A DNA stretch of 64,000 nt. Origin: Nitrosomonas ureae. Lineage in GTDB: Bacteria; Pseudomonadota; Gammaproteobacteria; Burkholderiales; Nitrosomonadaceae. The position numbers and the translations under genes are program-made. Location of the stretch: NCBI RefSeq assembly GCF_001455205.1, contig NZ_CP013341.1, positions 1,488,001-1,552,000 of the forward strand, read 5' to 3'. This document shows, piece by piece, positions 43,931-53,568 of the stretch. The notes under the pieces are model-generated. The model was not told the origin of the DNA, did no database searches, and worked only from the letters and a program-made list of their open reading frames with translations. Numbering within the stretch: position 1 is the first letter of the stretch; every line of letters starts with the position of its first letter.

Positions 43931-45925
43931 TTAGCGTATCACACCGTGGCGTAACAACTGCCAGGCTACTTTCAAGCCCCACAGAATGGGATGACGGCGT
44001 AATACCGGTGTGACTTTCACATGCACACCGGTATGTCGCTCGATTTTCCATGCGGCATAAGCTACGCTATTGTTAAATGTCAATGTAGCTTTGGATAAGC
44101 GCAGGATGGACAGGATTCTTCCCTGCCAGCGGCGCAAACGCCAATGCCACCGTGCTTGCCGTTGCATCTCTGGTGTGGTCAGGCAACGATATTTTCCGTT
44201 ATCTTGTTTTTCCAGTATTTCTTTCAGCATGGGGCTCGCAACATCTGTCAGGCGGGTAAATGCGCTGAGGTTAGTTTGAGCCAGATGACGCGCGCGTGTT
44301 TCCCGCTCAGCGCGTAATTCGGCGGCGTAGGTGAGTGTCAGGCAGCGAGTCCAGATTTCTTCTACATCCCATATGCCGGCATCGATTGCAGAGACACCGG
44401 ATTTCAGGAAATTAATCACAGAGTGAGCTTGTGCGACATACAGGCGTTCTCGTACGACATCATCGCGAAAATATAGCAGTCGTGATGGTTGTGCAAAGCG
44501 CGCCCAGATATAAGGATGAAACCAGAATTGTGCGCCGCGTTCAAAATCCTTGGTCGAAATAACCGCGTATTTAGCGCGTAATGTGCGTTCCTGGTGCGGT
44601 ATTTCGAGATAAAAAACATTGGGCGCCAGCCAGGCATTCAAATTGGCTAAATATTTTTCCGGATAAGCTTTGTAGTAGCTATTAACGATGACATACAGGT
44701 CGACTATGCCTTCGTCCAGGCTGACGGAAGAGTGCAGGCAGGAACCATAAAGCATTACGGCATCCAGTGATTCGCCAAAGCGCATAATCAGAGCGTCTAT
44801 TAGCGGTATGAGATCAGGCGATGTTTCCTTGTTGTTTTCCCAGGCAACTTCGCTAATCAATCGAATGGGTAGCTCTTGGGTGGGTAGCGGTACGGGAGAG
44901 GTCATGGTAATAGCGGAGTCCTTGAGTACTAAAAACGTTACGGGGTTAGTTGCGGTAATTTGCAGGGGATTTTGTGTATTATTCGATCTATACAATTCAC
45001 CGTCTACAATGTATTCATCATTCATGTGCACAGTCAAAGCGGAGGTGTTATGGCTATAATAGCCATCTTTTTCCTGTAGCGTCTCACCTCCACCTGAAAG
45101 TAGCGGCCATAATGAGCGCCACAAGCGTTTGTATTGTTGATCAACCCATGTTACATGGAGCGGTTCGGGTTCTGTGCCCCAATAAGGGCGGATATTGAGT
45201 AGCAGGTTATCCAGTGCACTGACCAATACAAATAAATAGGTGCCCTGATGATTCCGGCCATTGGCTTCTGTCATCGCCATTTTGATCGGCATCCACTCCT
45301 TTTGATGGCGGCCAAGTATCCTGCCAGTCATTAAACCAATAAGAGACCGCAGCATAATCAACGAGGTGAAAATACTGCCAGTGATCCCTATTTGCTTTAC
45401 CGAGCTACGCGAAAATTTGACGCCGCGCGCGACCAATCCAGCGGCAAAAAACATGCCGTAAATCGAGCCTGTTCCTGCTTGCTCGATGCGCAGCACGGGG
45501 CGTTGTACCAGTCTGGGTGCGGATGGATCAAGCAGAAAGTCATGCAGTTGCTGGATAATTTTTCCCGGTTTGCCGCGAATTCCCAAACCCAATGGTGTCA
45601 TATTGGTGGTTCCACCCGGGACAATCATGATGAGTGGCCATTGTTCAGGTTGCAGTGATGTGAACAGATGACCCAGAATTGCATGCGTGGTGCCATCTCC
45701 TGCTACGATGAGTAGTAAGTCGATGTTTTCCCGGATGAACTGATTAATGGCGCTTCTAAAACCGGGGTCATCATTGGTTTCGCATATGAGAATGCCCGGT
45801 ATGGTTTCCAATGCTTGGCGGATGGCTGGCTTTCTTTTACGCACCTGGCCGCTCATGGGGTTAAGCAAGCAGCCGACCTTGGCGGTTCCCGCCGTTATGC
45901 GATTTATTCGCGATTGTAAAGTCAT
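43931..45925 (-). CDS. Lipid kinase (DAGK-like) fused to TAM41-like CDP-lipid synthase domain
   Basis: A 664-residue fusion. Residues 1-335 form a diacylglycerol/sphingosine-kinase fold, with LLNPMSG (20-26), VAGDGTTHA (74-82) and VPGGTTNMTPLG (102-113). Residues about 375-510 resemble the mitochondrial phosphatidate cytidylyltransferase TAM41: YGSC (393-396), acidic VDLYVIV (408-414), AKYAVIST (451-458) and a WARFAQPSRLL stretch (474-484). A helical tail follows. A kinase joined to a CDP-lipid synthase would turn a lipid alcohol into a CDP-lipid. The next gene upstream encodes a CDP-alcohol phosphatidyltransferase, which would use such a product. ATG 45925 leaves 28 bases after that gene; the longer frame overlaps it by 77. 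The TAM41 assignment is from motif memory and needs a profile search. Confidence 0.78.
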   Translation of the reverse strand: MTLQSRINRITAGTAKVGCLLNPMSGQVRKRKPAIRQALETIPGILICETNDDPGFRSAINQFIRENIDLLLIVAGDGTTHAILGHLFTSLQPEQWPLIMIVPGGTTNMTPLGLGIRGKPGKIIQQLHDFLLDPSAPRLVQRPVLRIEQAGTGSIYGMFFAAGLVARGVKFSRSSVKQIGITGSIFTSLIMLRSLIGLMTGRILGRHQKEWMPIKMAMTEANGRNHQGTYLFVLVSALDNLLLNIRPYWGTEPEPLHVTWVDQQYKRLWRSLWPLLSGGGETLQEKDGYYSHNTSALTVHMNDEYIVDGELYRSNNTQNPLQITATNPVTFLVLKDSAITMTSPVPLPTQELPIRLISEVAWENNKETSPDLIPLIDALIMRFGESLDAVMLYGSCLHSSVSLDEGIVDLYVIVNSYYKAYPEKYLANLNAWLAPNVFYLEIPHQERTLRAKYAVISTKDFERGAQFWFHPYIWARFAQPSRLLYFRDDVVRERLYVAQAHSVINFLKSGVSAIDAGIWDVEEIWTRCLTLTYAAELRAERETRARHLAQTNLSAFTRLTDVASPMLKEILEKQDNGKYRCLTTPEMQRQARWHWRLRRWQGRILSILRLSKATLTFNNSVAYAAWKIERHTGVHVKVTPVLRRHPILWGLKVAWQLLRHGVIR

Positions 45926-45953
45926 TAGATGTTGTGTTGTGAGCCGTGAAATT

Positions 45954-47186
45954 TCAGGATAGCGGAAACGGCTTCCTAAGATCGATCGGGGGGCGCGTAA
46001 AAATTCTAACCGCCAATATCTCCCGGTCACGTGCCGGGTCGATGTCCTGCAGCCAGGATTTCAGTGTTCCTTCCCTATTTTTGGTGCGCCACGCTACGAG
46101 CACGCGCCATGCGAGAAATGCGGTTGAGATCAAATGCCAGAATACCACCAGATACAATCCGATATCCGGACGATCAATCAACCAACCCCAGCTTAGAAAA
46201 AGTAGGTTGGGATTACGCCGGGCTGTAATCAAGCGGTTAAATGAATCCAGTTTTTGCCAGATAAATAGATCAAACGGCGCTAACCATAGTTGAAATGTGC
46301 CTTCGCACAATCGTCCGCCCACATAACCCAGAAACATCAATCCCATGAAAATTTCCAGACCGGGAATAGCGGTTTGCGTGCCTGCTAATCCCACTCCCCA
46401 AGCCAGGTACCATAACGGCGGATGGATGATGTCCAACCCGTGATCCAGAACGTCTCCTATGCGGCTCGAAGTCACTGTGACCCGTGCCAATTTTCCATCT
46501 ACCGTATCCAGGAAAGTCATGAACCATCCCATCAACAATCCAATGCCGAAGAATCCGGCCCAGAAGGCGAGTCCGGTCAGAATGGCAAGCACGATACTGA
46601 GGTATGTCACATGATTGGGCTGCCAGCCCCGGCGTACGCAGAAATGTGTAACCCAATATGCCGGTAATGGCCATACCCATTTGGTAACGAGGTCGGTAAC
46701 ACCTTTGTATGATCCGGAAAATAGTTCTTTTTCCAGTAGCGAGCGATTTTCCTCGCTGACAGGCAAAATATATGGCGGGTCTTTTTTCTTCAGATTCTGT
46801 TGAAAACCAATTTTCAAATCTTTCAAGCCAATTCGTGGAATGGTCAGCAGTGCGAATTTGTAATTCTGGTTCTTGTTATTGTTCAGATTTCTAAGCAGTC
46901 GCGGTGCCTGATTGCCATCGGTGCGTATCGCAGCAGGGCACCCATCTTCACTGTATAAAGCGATATTCTTATCCAGTTTGAGCAATACCGAAAGTACACG
47001 GGTATCGAACAGAAAATTGGCATTGAGGAACAACGTGCTGGCATTCGTGGGAATTTTCTCGACATCATCGGCAAGGGTGACATATTCGTATGCTTTCAGC
47101 ATACGTTGCAGACGCTCGTATCCGGTTAACCCCCAAATGGTTATTTCATTGTCACCGAAAATATGAATATAGGTTGAAGCTGGCAT
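45954..47186 (-). CDS. CDP-alcohol phosphatidyltransferase with N-terminal extension
   Basis: A 410-residue membrane enzyme. The C-terminal half holds the complete family signature D-x2-DG-x2-AR-x8-G-x3-D-x3-D (from DTVDGKLAR) within several membrane helices (about 180-390). Residues 1-160 (HIFGDNEITIWGLTGYERL, ASTLFLNANFLFD) look like a degenerate nucleotidyltransferase domain. It should transfer a phospho-lipid group from a CDP-lipid to an alcohol, or the reverse. It is first in a two-gene set with the kinase/TAM41-like fusion. The head group is unknown; the architecture recalls inositol-type CDP-alcohol enzymes that also carry a nucleotidyltransferase domain. Confidence 0.88.
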   Translation of the reverse strand: MPASTYIHIFGDNEITIWGLTGYERLQRMLKAYEYVTLADDVEKIPTNASTLFLNANFLFDTRVLSVLLKLDKNIALYSEDGCPAAIRTDGNQAPRLLRNLNNNKNQNYKFALLTIPRIGLKDLKIGFQQNLKKKDPPYILPVSEENRSLLEKELFSGSYKGVTDLVTKWVWPLPAYWVTHFCVRRGWQPNHVTYLSIVLAILTGLAFWAGFFGIGLLMGWFMTFLDTVDGKLARVTVTSSRIGDVLDHGLDIIHPPLWYLAWGVGLAGTQTAIPGLEIFMGLMFLGYVGGRLCEGTFQLWLAPFDLFIWQKLDSFNRLITARRNPNLLFLSWGWLIDRPDIGLYLVVFWHLISTAFLAWRVLVAWRTKNREGTLKSWLQDIDPARDREILAVRIFTRPPIDLRKPFPLS

Positions 47187-47288
47187 ATGCTGTGGTGTAG
47201 TAGTTATTGGATTGTATGTCTGTAAGTATTTCTCAGTTAAATATTTTTTAACCTTAAACGGATCATAAATTATTCTTAATCATTGGAA

Positions 47289-48653
47289 TTACCCTACCTG
47301 TATGTCTGCATTGGCATATTTAATATGTTTCTTCTTTGGAGTGGCCAAAAAGTACGCGAAAGTTAGTGGTCCTACACGCCCAACGATCATCATAAATATA
47401 ATCAATATCTCGCCTCCCATACTCAACTGTGCGGTTAATCCTCTGGATAAACCTACAGTGCTGAGCGCAGATACTACCTCGAAGACGATATCAATAAATG
47501 GTGCTTTTTCAATTGCAGTCAATATAAATATTCCAATGAATATTATGGTAATAGATACAATTGCTAGCGCCAACGCTTTCATGACTTGTTGTTGCGGTAT
47601 AGTACGCTGCAATATAACCACGTCATCTCTGCGACGTAGAAAGGTATAAGTAGCCATGATCAAGACCACAAATGTGCCTATTTTGAGTCCGCTGGCGGTG
47701 CTTAACGAACCTCCGCCGATAAACATCAATAGGATCATCAGCGTTGTTGTAGCATTAGTCAACTCTTCTATAGCTAAGGTATTGAATCCCGCCGTTCGAG
47801 GTGTTACCGCCTGAAACCAGGAAGCTATTGCTTGATCGGCAATAGATAATTGACCTAATGTTGCAGGATTTCCGGCTTCGAGAATCCAGATAAGCACAAA
47901 TCCGAAGAGATTTATAATTAATGTGCTGATTAATACAATTTTGCTATTTACGCTTAGTTTGCGCCACTTTTTTTGTGTTTTTATATCTATCAAGACCAAA
48001 AAACCAATACCGCCAATAATAAAAAGAGCCGTGATTACAAGATTGACTGATAAATTGTCGAAATAATGCATCAGGCTATTGCTGTTTAACGCAAACCCAG
48101 CATTATTAAATGATGAAATGGTATAAAAGAATGCATGGTAGGCAGCCTTGCCGAATCCCAGATCATTGAGCCAAATTACTGTTAGTGCTATAAATCCGAT
48201 TAGTTCGATGAACAAAGAGTAAATCAGTACATATTTTGCAGTGTGAGCAACTTTTTCCAGACTGGTTTGATTAAATGCCTCTTGCGCGATCATTTGTTGC
48301 CCGATTCCCAGTTTTGTGCCTAAGCTCAATGCCGCAACAATTGCAAAAGTCATGAAGCTCAGGCCTCCTATTTGAATCAGCAGTGCAATGACGATCTGGC
48401 CAAATAACGTAAAATGAGTGCCTGTATCGAGAATTACCAGCCCCGTAACTGTCACTGCTGAAGTTGCAGTAAATACAGACTGTAACCAGCTGGTTTCAGC
48501 ATGTGTGGCGAATGGCAGTTTTAGTAGTAGAGAGCCGATTGCAATAAGCAAAATGAATCCGAGAAATAGAACTGCCGGCGGGCTAACATTAAATGCATAC
48601 TTTTTTGCTGCAGATAGTTTATAGGGTGAAACATGGGGATCCCATGGTTTCAT
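47289..48653 (-). CDS. ktrB: KtrB/TrkH-type potassium transporter subunit
   Basis: A 454-residue membrane protein with the four-fold M1-P-M2 layout. Filter-type loops are seen as TSAVTVTGLV, SSFNNAGFALN, AVTPRTAGFN and SALSTVGLSRG. It forms the K+ (Na+-coupled) channel with the KtrA ring. Its ATG lies two bases after the stop that ktrA would have in its restored frame. Confidence 0.92.
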   Translation of the reverse strand: MKPWDPHVSPYKLSAAKKYAFNVSPPAVLFLGFILLIAIGSLLLKLPFATHAETSWLQSVFTATSAVTVTGLVILDTGTHFTLFGQIVIALLIQIGGLSFMTFAIVAALSLGTKLGIGQQMIAQEAFNQTSLEKVAHTAKYVLIYSLFIELIGFIALTVIWLNDLGFGKAAYHAFFYTISSFNNAGFALNSNSLMHYFDNLSVNLVITALFIIGGIGFLVLIDIKTQKKWRKLSVNSKIVLISTLIINLFGFVLIWILEAGNPATLGQLSIADQAIASWFQAVTPRTAGFNTLAIEELTNATTTLMILLMFIGGGSLSTASGLKIGTFVVLIMATYTFLRRRDDVVILQRTIPQQQVMKALALAIVSITIIFIGIFILTAIEKAPFIDIVFEVVSALSTVGLSRGLTAQLSMGGEILIIFMMIVGRVGPLTFAYFLATPKKKHIKYANADIQVG

Positions 48654-48655
48654 GA

Positions 48656-49310
48656 TTACGCTAGCCTTGGTGCAATTGTTTTAAGCGCATTTAATGATCC
48701 TGCCAATACGAGAGAGTCATCCATTTCCAAGGTAAAGCTGGGTTCAATCCGTTTGAAGATGGTTTTTTTTTCGCCGCACCAGTAAAGGATCTATAGAGTC
48801 TTTAACTTCTTTTAACAATTCTGCAATTGATATGCCCTGGCATTTCTCGGTTATTTTAATTTCAACGACATATAAACTATGACCGATCGACATGTATTGA
48901 TTAACCATAGGGTAGCTGAGCGATTGGGCCACTTTCATGCCCATTTCTTCTTCAGGATGAATGATTCGGGAAACTCCAATCCTGGAGAGAATGGTGTGAT
49001 GTGGTTTTGAAGTGGCTTTGACCCAAATTTCTTTGATGTCCATGCTTTTGAGCAACAGTACACATAATATGCTGGCTTCCAGACTTTCTCCCATTGCTAC
49101 CAACGCAGCATCACAAGCTGTTATGTTCAGATCTTTAAGCGCATGTTCGTCCGTTGCGTCCGCTACTGCTGCAAGGGTCAGTTGATCTGCTATTTGGTTC
49201 ACAATTTTTGCGTTAATATCCACGCCGATTACTGAATGACCAAGGCGCATTAATTCCAACGATGCTGCTGAACCAAACCGACCTAAGCCTATTACCGCAA
49301 ATTGTCCCAT
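48656..49310 (-). pseudogene. ktrA: KtrA/TrkA-type potassium regulatory protein, frameshifted in a poly-A tract
   Basis: NAD/ATP-binding regulatory subunit. The RCK_N domain starts GQFAVIGLGRFGS (about 2-14), and the RCK_C domain begins near residue 130. The open frame ends early at 48744, but a nine-A run (T on the plus strand, 48763-48771) sits at the break. With eight A the frame continues as RRKKTIFKRIEPSFTLEMDD to VLAGSLNALKTIAPRLA and stops at 48656-48658, two bases before ktrB. That tail is the normal end of RCK_C. It may be a sequencing error, a slippage-controlled switch or a real mutation. ATG 49310 is preferred over an upstream TTG. Confidence 0.8.
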
Positions 49311-49375
49311 TTTTTCGTATTTATTTAGTTCCAAAGTTGGATCTTGGCGCGCAGCTCTCTACTGAAGATTTTGAA

Positions 49376-50434
49376 TCAGTGAGTTCTGCGTAACCATACA
49401 TTGGCCACCATGATTATAGTAAAGCCGGGCGCCAATGCTATCAGTGCCGGGTTTAATTGCAATATCAAGCCCGTATTTGCAATAATCTGATCGAGCAAGT
49501 AAACCGCGATACCAATCAGCGAAGCGAATACCAATTTGTTGCTCAAGCCGCTGCGGATCGATCCAAAAACAAAAGGAATGGATAATAACAGCATTGCGAT
49601 GGTCATCAGCGCACTACCGATTTTTCGCCATAGTGCCAGTGCGTAAGAATCTGCCTCCTGGCCGGTGCTGCGTAGAAATTCAACATGCCGGAACAACTCA
49701 AGTGGCGATAAACTTTCGGGTGGTTTAGTCAACGTGGCGATGTCTTCCGGACTGACAAAGGAAGACCAGTTTAAAGTATTATGGTGAGCTACCGTGATTT
49801 GATTATCTGCAAAAGTTCTGACGATAACATTGCTGAGTTCCCAGGTTTCATTATCAACAATTTCTGCGGTTTGGGCCAAGACATGGGCAGCTAAAAAGCC
49901 CTCTTGATCCAGTTGCAGGATTTCAATAGTGGCTGCTTTATTATTGTTGATGATTTGACCGATACGCAAAATATTCTTTTCATTGCGTGTCCAGATCCCC
50001 AGGTTTCTTCCGAGTTCAGCACTTTGCTCTAATGCAATAGCCCGATAAGTAATTGCTTTTTGTTGCAATTGCGGCGCAATGAATTGCTCTAAAATGGCAA
50101 CGCCCAGTAAAAGTAAAATGCCGACACTTAAAGGTGCGAGGCTGATGCGCCAGGGAGAGAGTCCAGCAACTCGCATGGCAATCAATTCCGAATGTATCGC
50201 CAATTTTCCCAGTGCCGTGACCGTGCCTAATAAAGCTACAAAAGGGGCGATTTGAATAAATCTGCGTGGTAGCAGCATCGTGGTATAGAGAAACGCATCG
50301 GTAATGCGATAAGTGCCTCTACCTACATCATCCAATTGATCAAGTAAGTCAAAGAAACTGAAAAGCGGCAATATCACAGCGATGGCAATCAAGAAGCCAA
50401 TCAATACCTGACGAGAGATGTATAGATAAATCAT
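49376..50434 (-). CDS. lptG: LPS export permease LptG
   Basis: A 352-residue inner-membrane subunit of the LptB2FG transporter that extracts lipopolysaccharide. N-terminal helices (YISRQVLIGFLIAIAVILPL), LPRRFIQIAPFVALLGT coupling region, a periplasmic beta-jellyroll (about 130-260) and three C-terminal helices. Its first base is the last base of lptF (one-base overlap). Confidence 0.93.
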   Translation of the reverse strand: MIYLYISRQVLIGFLIAIAVILPLFSFFDLLDQLDDVGRGTYRITDAFLYTTMLLPRRFIQIAPFVALLGTVTALGKLAIHSELIAMRVAGLSPWRISLAPLSVGILLLLGVAILEQFIAPQLQQKAITYRAIALEQSAELGRNLGIWTRNEKNILRIGQIINNNKAATIEILQLDQEGFLAAHVLAQTAEIVDNETWELSNVIVRTFADNQITVAHHNTLNWSSFVSPEDIATLTKPPESLSPLELFRHVEFLRSTGQEADSYALALWRKIGSALMTIAMLLLSIPFVFGSIRSGLSNKLVFASLIGIAVYLLDQIIANTGLILQLNPALIALAPGFTIIMVANVWLRRTH

Positions 50435-51513
50435 TATCTTGAGCGTGATAAGTGTTTTTGTCTAACAATCAGGGCATACGTGATGAGCACAAGCAGCATG
50501 AGCAGTTCCAGCCACCATACGCCAGGCACGCTGCCGATAGTTTCCTGTTCTACCCAGGTTTTTGCTAATCCGCTCAGATTATAGTATGCGGCGAAAACCA
50601 AGGCAGCAATGAGATAGGTTTTTTCCGTTTTGTCCTGGCGGGGAGAGGTATGAATAAAAGTTAAGGCAATGAGCGCCAGTAGTATGGTAGCAAGCGGACG
50701 CGAGATGCGCCATTGCAACTCGGCTATGTCACGCGGCAGATCCGATTCCCACAGTGTTCTTGTCGCGGCCGCTTTGCGCCGGTAATTCGTAACAAAATCA
50801 TTATCGATGAAATAAATCATCTTTTTGAACTGAATGACATCATCGGTGCTGGCGATGTTTGTCAATTGATAGATGATCCCCTCTGATAACTGAATGTGCG
50901 GCCTATCGTCTTCTGCCGTGGGTTTAAATTGTTGAGCTTGTTTGGCAATGACGATTTCACTGCTGTCAGGTTTCTTGATGTAGTGAAAAATATTTTGCAT
51001 TTGTTTGTCGGCTTCATCTTTATTGCGTACATAGATTACCCTGCCGCTTTTTTCGCTACCATAGAACCGTCCGGCTTGAAATCGATTGGTATTGAGTTCC
51101 GCTTCTGCCTGGGCGTCGAGAATGTAGCTTTCTCCGTAAGCCCAAGGACGAACATACGATGACAACATGCCACTGATGATACCCACCGGTATCGCGACGG
51201 TCAGCACCGCAATAACGATGCGGTGGCCGCTGATGCCCACTGAACGGATAACATTCAATTCCTGATCTTTGTTGAGTCTTCCCAGGCCCATAATGACTGA
51301 AATATAGAGGGCGATGGGAATTAACACCTCCAATGCGATCAGGGTTTTGAGAAAAACCAGTTTAATCAAACCGGCGATTCCCAAGGTTTCCGTGACGGCA
51401 CCGGCTAAAAGCCTGGCACTGCTGAAACTGGCGAATAGTCCGATCAGGATGAGAATCACTACCGTGAAAGGCAGCATTATTTCCCGTGCGATATAGCGTT
51501 CGATTAATTTCAT
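50434..51513 (-). CDS. lptF: LPS export permease LptF
   Basis: A 359-residue partner of LptG with the YxxREIMLPF start, LGRLNKDQELNVIRSVGIS coupling helix, periplasmic jellyroll and C-terminal helices. Its ATG overlaps the stop of the nucleotidyltransferase gene by four bases (ATGA) and its stop overlaps the lptG start by one, so it sits in a tightly coupled operon. Confidence 0.93.
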   Translation of the reverse strand: MKLIERYIAREIMLPFTVVILILIGLFASFSSARLLAGAVTETLGIAGLIKLVFLKTLIALEVLIPIALYISVIMGLGRLNKDQELNVIRSVGISGHRIVIAVLTVAIPVGIISGMLSSYVRPWAYGESYILDAQAEAELNTNRFQAGRFYGSEKSGRVIYVRNKDEADKQMQNIFHYIKKPDSSEIVIAKQAQQFKPTAEDDRPHIQLSEGIIYQLTNIASTDDVIQFKKMIYFIDNDFVTNYRRKAAATRTLWESDLPRDIAELQWRISRPLATILLALIALTFIHTSPRQDKTEKTYLIAALVFAAYYNLSGLAKTWVEQETIGSVPGVWWLELLMLLVLITYALIVRQKHLSRSR

Positions 51514-52322
51514 GACTCTGATCTGAGTATCGACTCAGCCAGTACTAAGTCTTCGACTTTATCCACGTCTACTCCGGCGCGTGGATCGTCCAGCATAATG
51601 GCTTGTATGGTTACCCCGGATTTTTCCGATACTGCCGCTAACGCCTGGTGCAATGTCAAGGATCCCAACAAATAAGATAATACCGTTTTGAATCCGAGTA
51701 CTTGTGCAATTAAACGCCAGGGGCGTTTGCGCAAATCTTCCGCTTTGCGCCAGAATCTTACCACTGAGCGTCCTTGCGGCTTGAATGTAAACAGATTGCA
51801 ACCACAAAATCCGCCATCATTCAAGCGGATGACAGTGCGTTTGGCATTTGGGAATGCAGCCGCGATCACGTTCTGATTGATTGCGCCGACGGTGGCATCG
51901 CTATTTGCTGCGAGTGATTTTTGCAAAAAATTCTGCACAATGCCGGGTGTGAGTAAAGCATGATCGGCAGTGGTTAATAATACCGGTGTATTGCGGCAGA
52001 CGTGGTTAAGGCCGCTTTCCGCGCTGCGGCTGGGAGAGTCCATGTTGGGTAGCCATTTTACTTGCCCTGAAACGATGCGCTGTTTTAATTCCGGGCAATG
52101 GGCGTGCAAAGATTCCGGAGGACCGCATAGAATGATGCTGGAAATTTGATTACAAGCCATCAACGTATCCAGGACGCGGATAATCATCGGAATGCCATCA
52201 ACCGGCGCGAAGGCTTTGCAAGCCGCACCGGTATGTTGCGTGATAGGATCTTTACCGGTGCGATCAGCGGCTAGAACCAGCGCAACAAATTGCTGCGATG
52301 CCGGATTGAATGCATCACTCAT
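51510..52322 (-). CDS. MobA-like nucleotidyltransferase
   Basis: A 270-residue protein of the NTP-transferase fold: LVLAADRTG replaces the usual LAAGxGxRxG glycine loop, then KAFAPVDGIPMIIRVLDTL, and a metal-binding TTADHALLTP (DxD-like). It probably activates a sugar or alcohol phosphate with a nucleotide. It overlaps both neighbours by four bases. With the GNAT-type gene upstream and lptF/lptG downstream, an envelope-lipid role is likely. The substrate is unknown. Confidence 0.82.
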   Translation of the reverse strand: MSDAFNPASQQFVALVLAADRTGKDPITQHTGAACKAFAPVDGIPMIIRVLDTLMACNQISSIILCGPPESLHAHCPELKQRIVSGQVKWLPNMDSPSRSAESGLNHVCRNTPVLLTTADHALLTPGIVQNFLQKSLAANSDATVGAINQNVIAAAFPNAKRTVIRLNDGGFCGCNLFTFKPQGRSVVRFWRKAEDLRKRPWRLIAQVLGFKTVLSYLLGSLTLHQALAAVSEKSGVTIQAIMLDDPRAGVDVDKVEDLVLAESILRSES

Positions 52323-53470
52323 AATATTTTTTGGTAGATGCGATAGCGCTTGTACTGCTCACTACCCAGATGATCGAGAATATTGCGCATTGCCATGTTA
52401 TCTTCCAGTATCCATGACATTTCAACTTCCTCAATACCGCGGGCGATCGCAGTTTGCCGAGGAGCATCGATAACCAGACAGGCTAATGCCAAGCCAAGCG
52501 GCGTATTGTGAAATTGTTTGCGTACACCCATCAATGGTATGCGGCCGGAGCGAATTTCTTGGTTTCTAATACTTTTGATGAGCTTAAGCCAACCGAATGG
52601 GAGTAAGTTCCCGTTCAATTTGGCTAAAACTTCGTTCAGATTGGGTAAGCTCACCATAAATGCCGCAGGTTTGCCATCGACTTCGGCAATTTGGATGAAT
52701 TCGTCCGGTAACAGCAGGCGCAGGCTGCTCCCTAGTTCGGCAAACTCTTCTTGCGTAAATGGGATGAATCCCCAGTTTTCAGACCAAGCATCGTTAAAGA
52801 TATCGCGCAGCGCTTCCATTTCTTCGTCAAATTTATTGCGTTGCAGTGTACGGAATATAATTGTTGAAGAAAATCGATCGATCAGCATTTGCATGGCAAG
52901 TGGCATTTCAAAATCAACTCTAATCCGATACGCCAATAAATCTTTGACCGGATAATATTCCTGCTCTGTCAATAAGCGATCATACCAGCGCGCTGAGTGC
53001 GGCATCATGATGACGGGAGGCGTATCAAATCCGTCTACCAGTATGCCGCATTCCTGATTTATTGAAAGATTGAACGGGCCGCTGATACGGCGAATTTGCC
53101 GGGAAGCTAACCATGCTTCCGCGTGAAGCATCAACGCGGCAAACACTTCCGAATTATCGATACATTCCATTAAACCAAAGTGGCCGCTGTCTGTTCCGTA
53201 GCGTTCCTGGTGTAGCGAGTCGATTTGCGCGCTGATGCGGCCAACGGGTCGACCGTTCTGAAATGCTACCCAGGCTTGCCACTCACCGTGTTTAAAAAAA
53301 GGATTATAACGGGAGAAATGAAAGCGTCGTTCCAGACGCAAGGGAGGTACCCACATCGGGTCATTTGCGTAGATATGCCAGGGCACATCAATAAACTTAC
53401 TCATATCACGATACGTCATCACCGGTCGCACCGTCACTAAGGGATTGCCCGGTTTATCGTGTTTGGTCAT
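52319..53470 (-). CDS. GNAT-fold acyltransferase, bacterial ceramide synthase-like family
   Basis: A 383-residue cytoplasmic protein. It starts with a conserved MSKFIDVPWHIYANDPMWVPPL and NPFFKHGEWQAWVAF, then GRPVGRISAQID and GHFGLMECIDN typical of the GNAT acyltransferase core, and SGPFNLSINQECGILVDGF. This pattern matches my memory of the large family often misnamed dATP pyrophosphohydrolase, which includes Caulobacter ceramide synthase (bCerS). The activity here is not shown; no serine palmitoyltransferase or CerR gene is in the window. First in an overlapping operon with the nucleotidyltransferase, lptF and lptG. Confidence 0.7.
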   Translation of the reverse strand: MTKHDKPGNPLVTVRPVMTYRDMSKFIDVPWHIYANDPMWVPPLRLERRFHFSRYNPFFKHGEWQAWVAFQNGRPVGRISAQIDSLHQERYGTDSGHFGLMECIDNSEVFAALMLHAEAWLASRQIRRISGPFNLSINQECGILVDGFDTPPVIMMPHSARWYDRLLTEQEYYPVKDLLAYRIRVDFEMPLAMQMLIDRFSSTIIFRTLQRNKFDEEMEALRDIFNDAWSENWGFIPFTQEEFAELGSSLRLLLPDEFIQIAEVDGKPAAFMVSLPNLNEVLAKLNGNLLPFGWLKLIKSIRNQEIRSGRIPLMGVRKQFHNTPLGLALACLVIDAPRQTAIARGIEEVEMSWILEDNMAMRNILDHLGSEQYKRYRIYQKIL

Positions 53471-53568
53471 ACTGTATGAATGTTTCTGTATAAATTCGAG
53501 TAAAATTAATTAATTACGAATCAATTTGCTGTTAATTTGTATTTGTTTGATAGATCCACTAAGAATGT

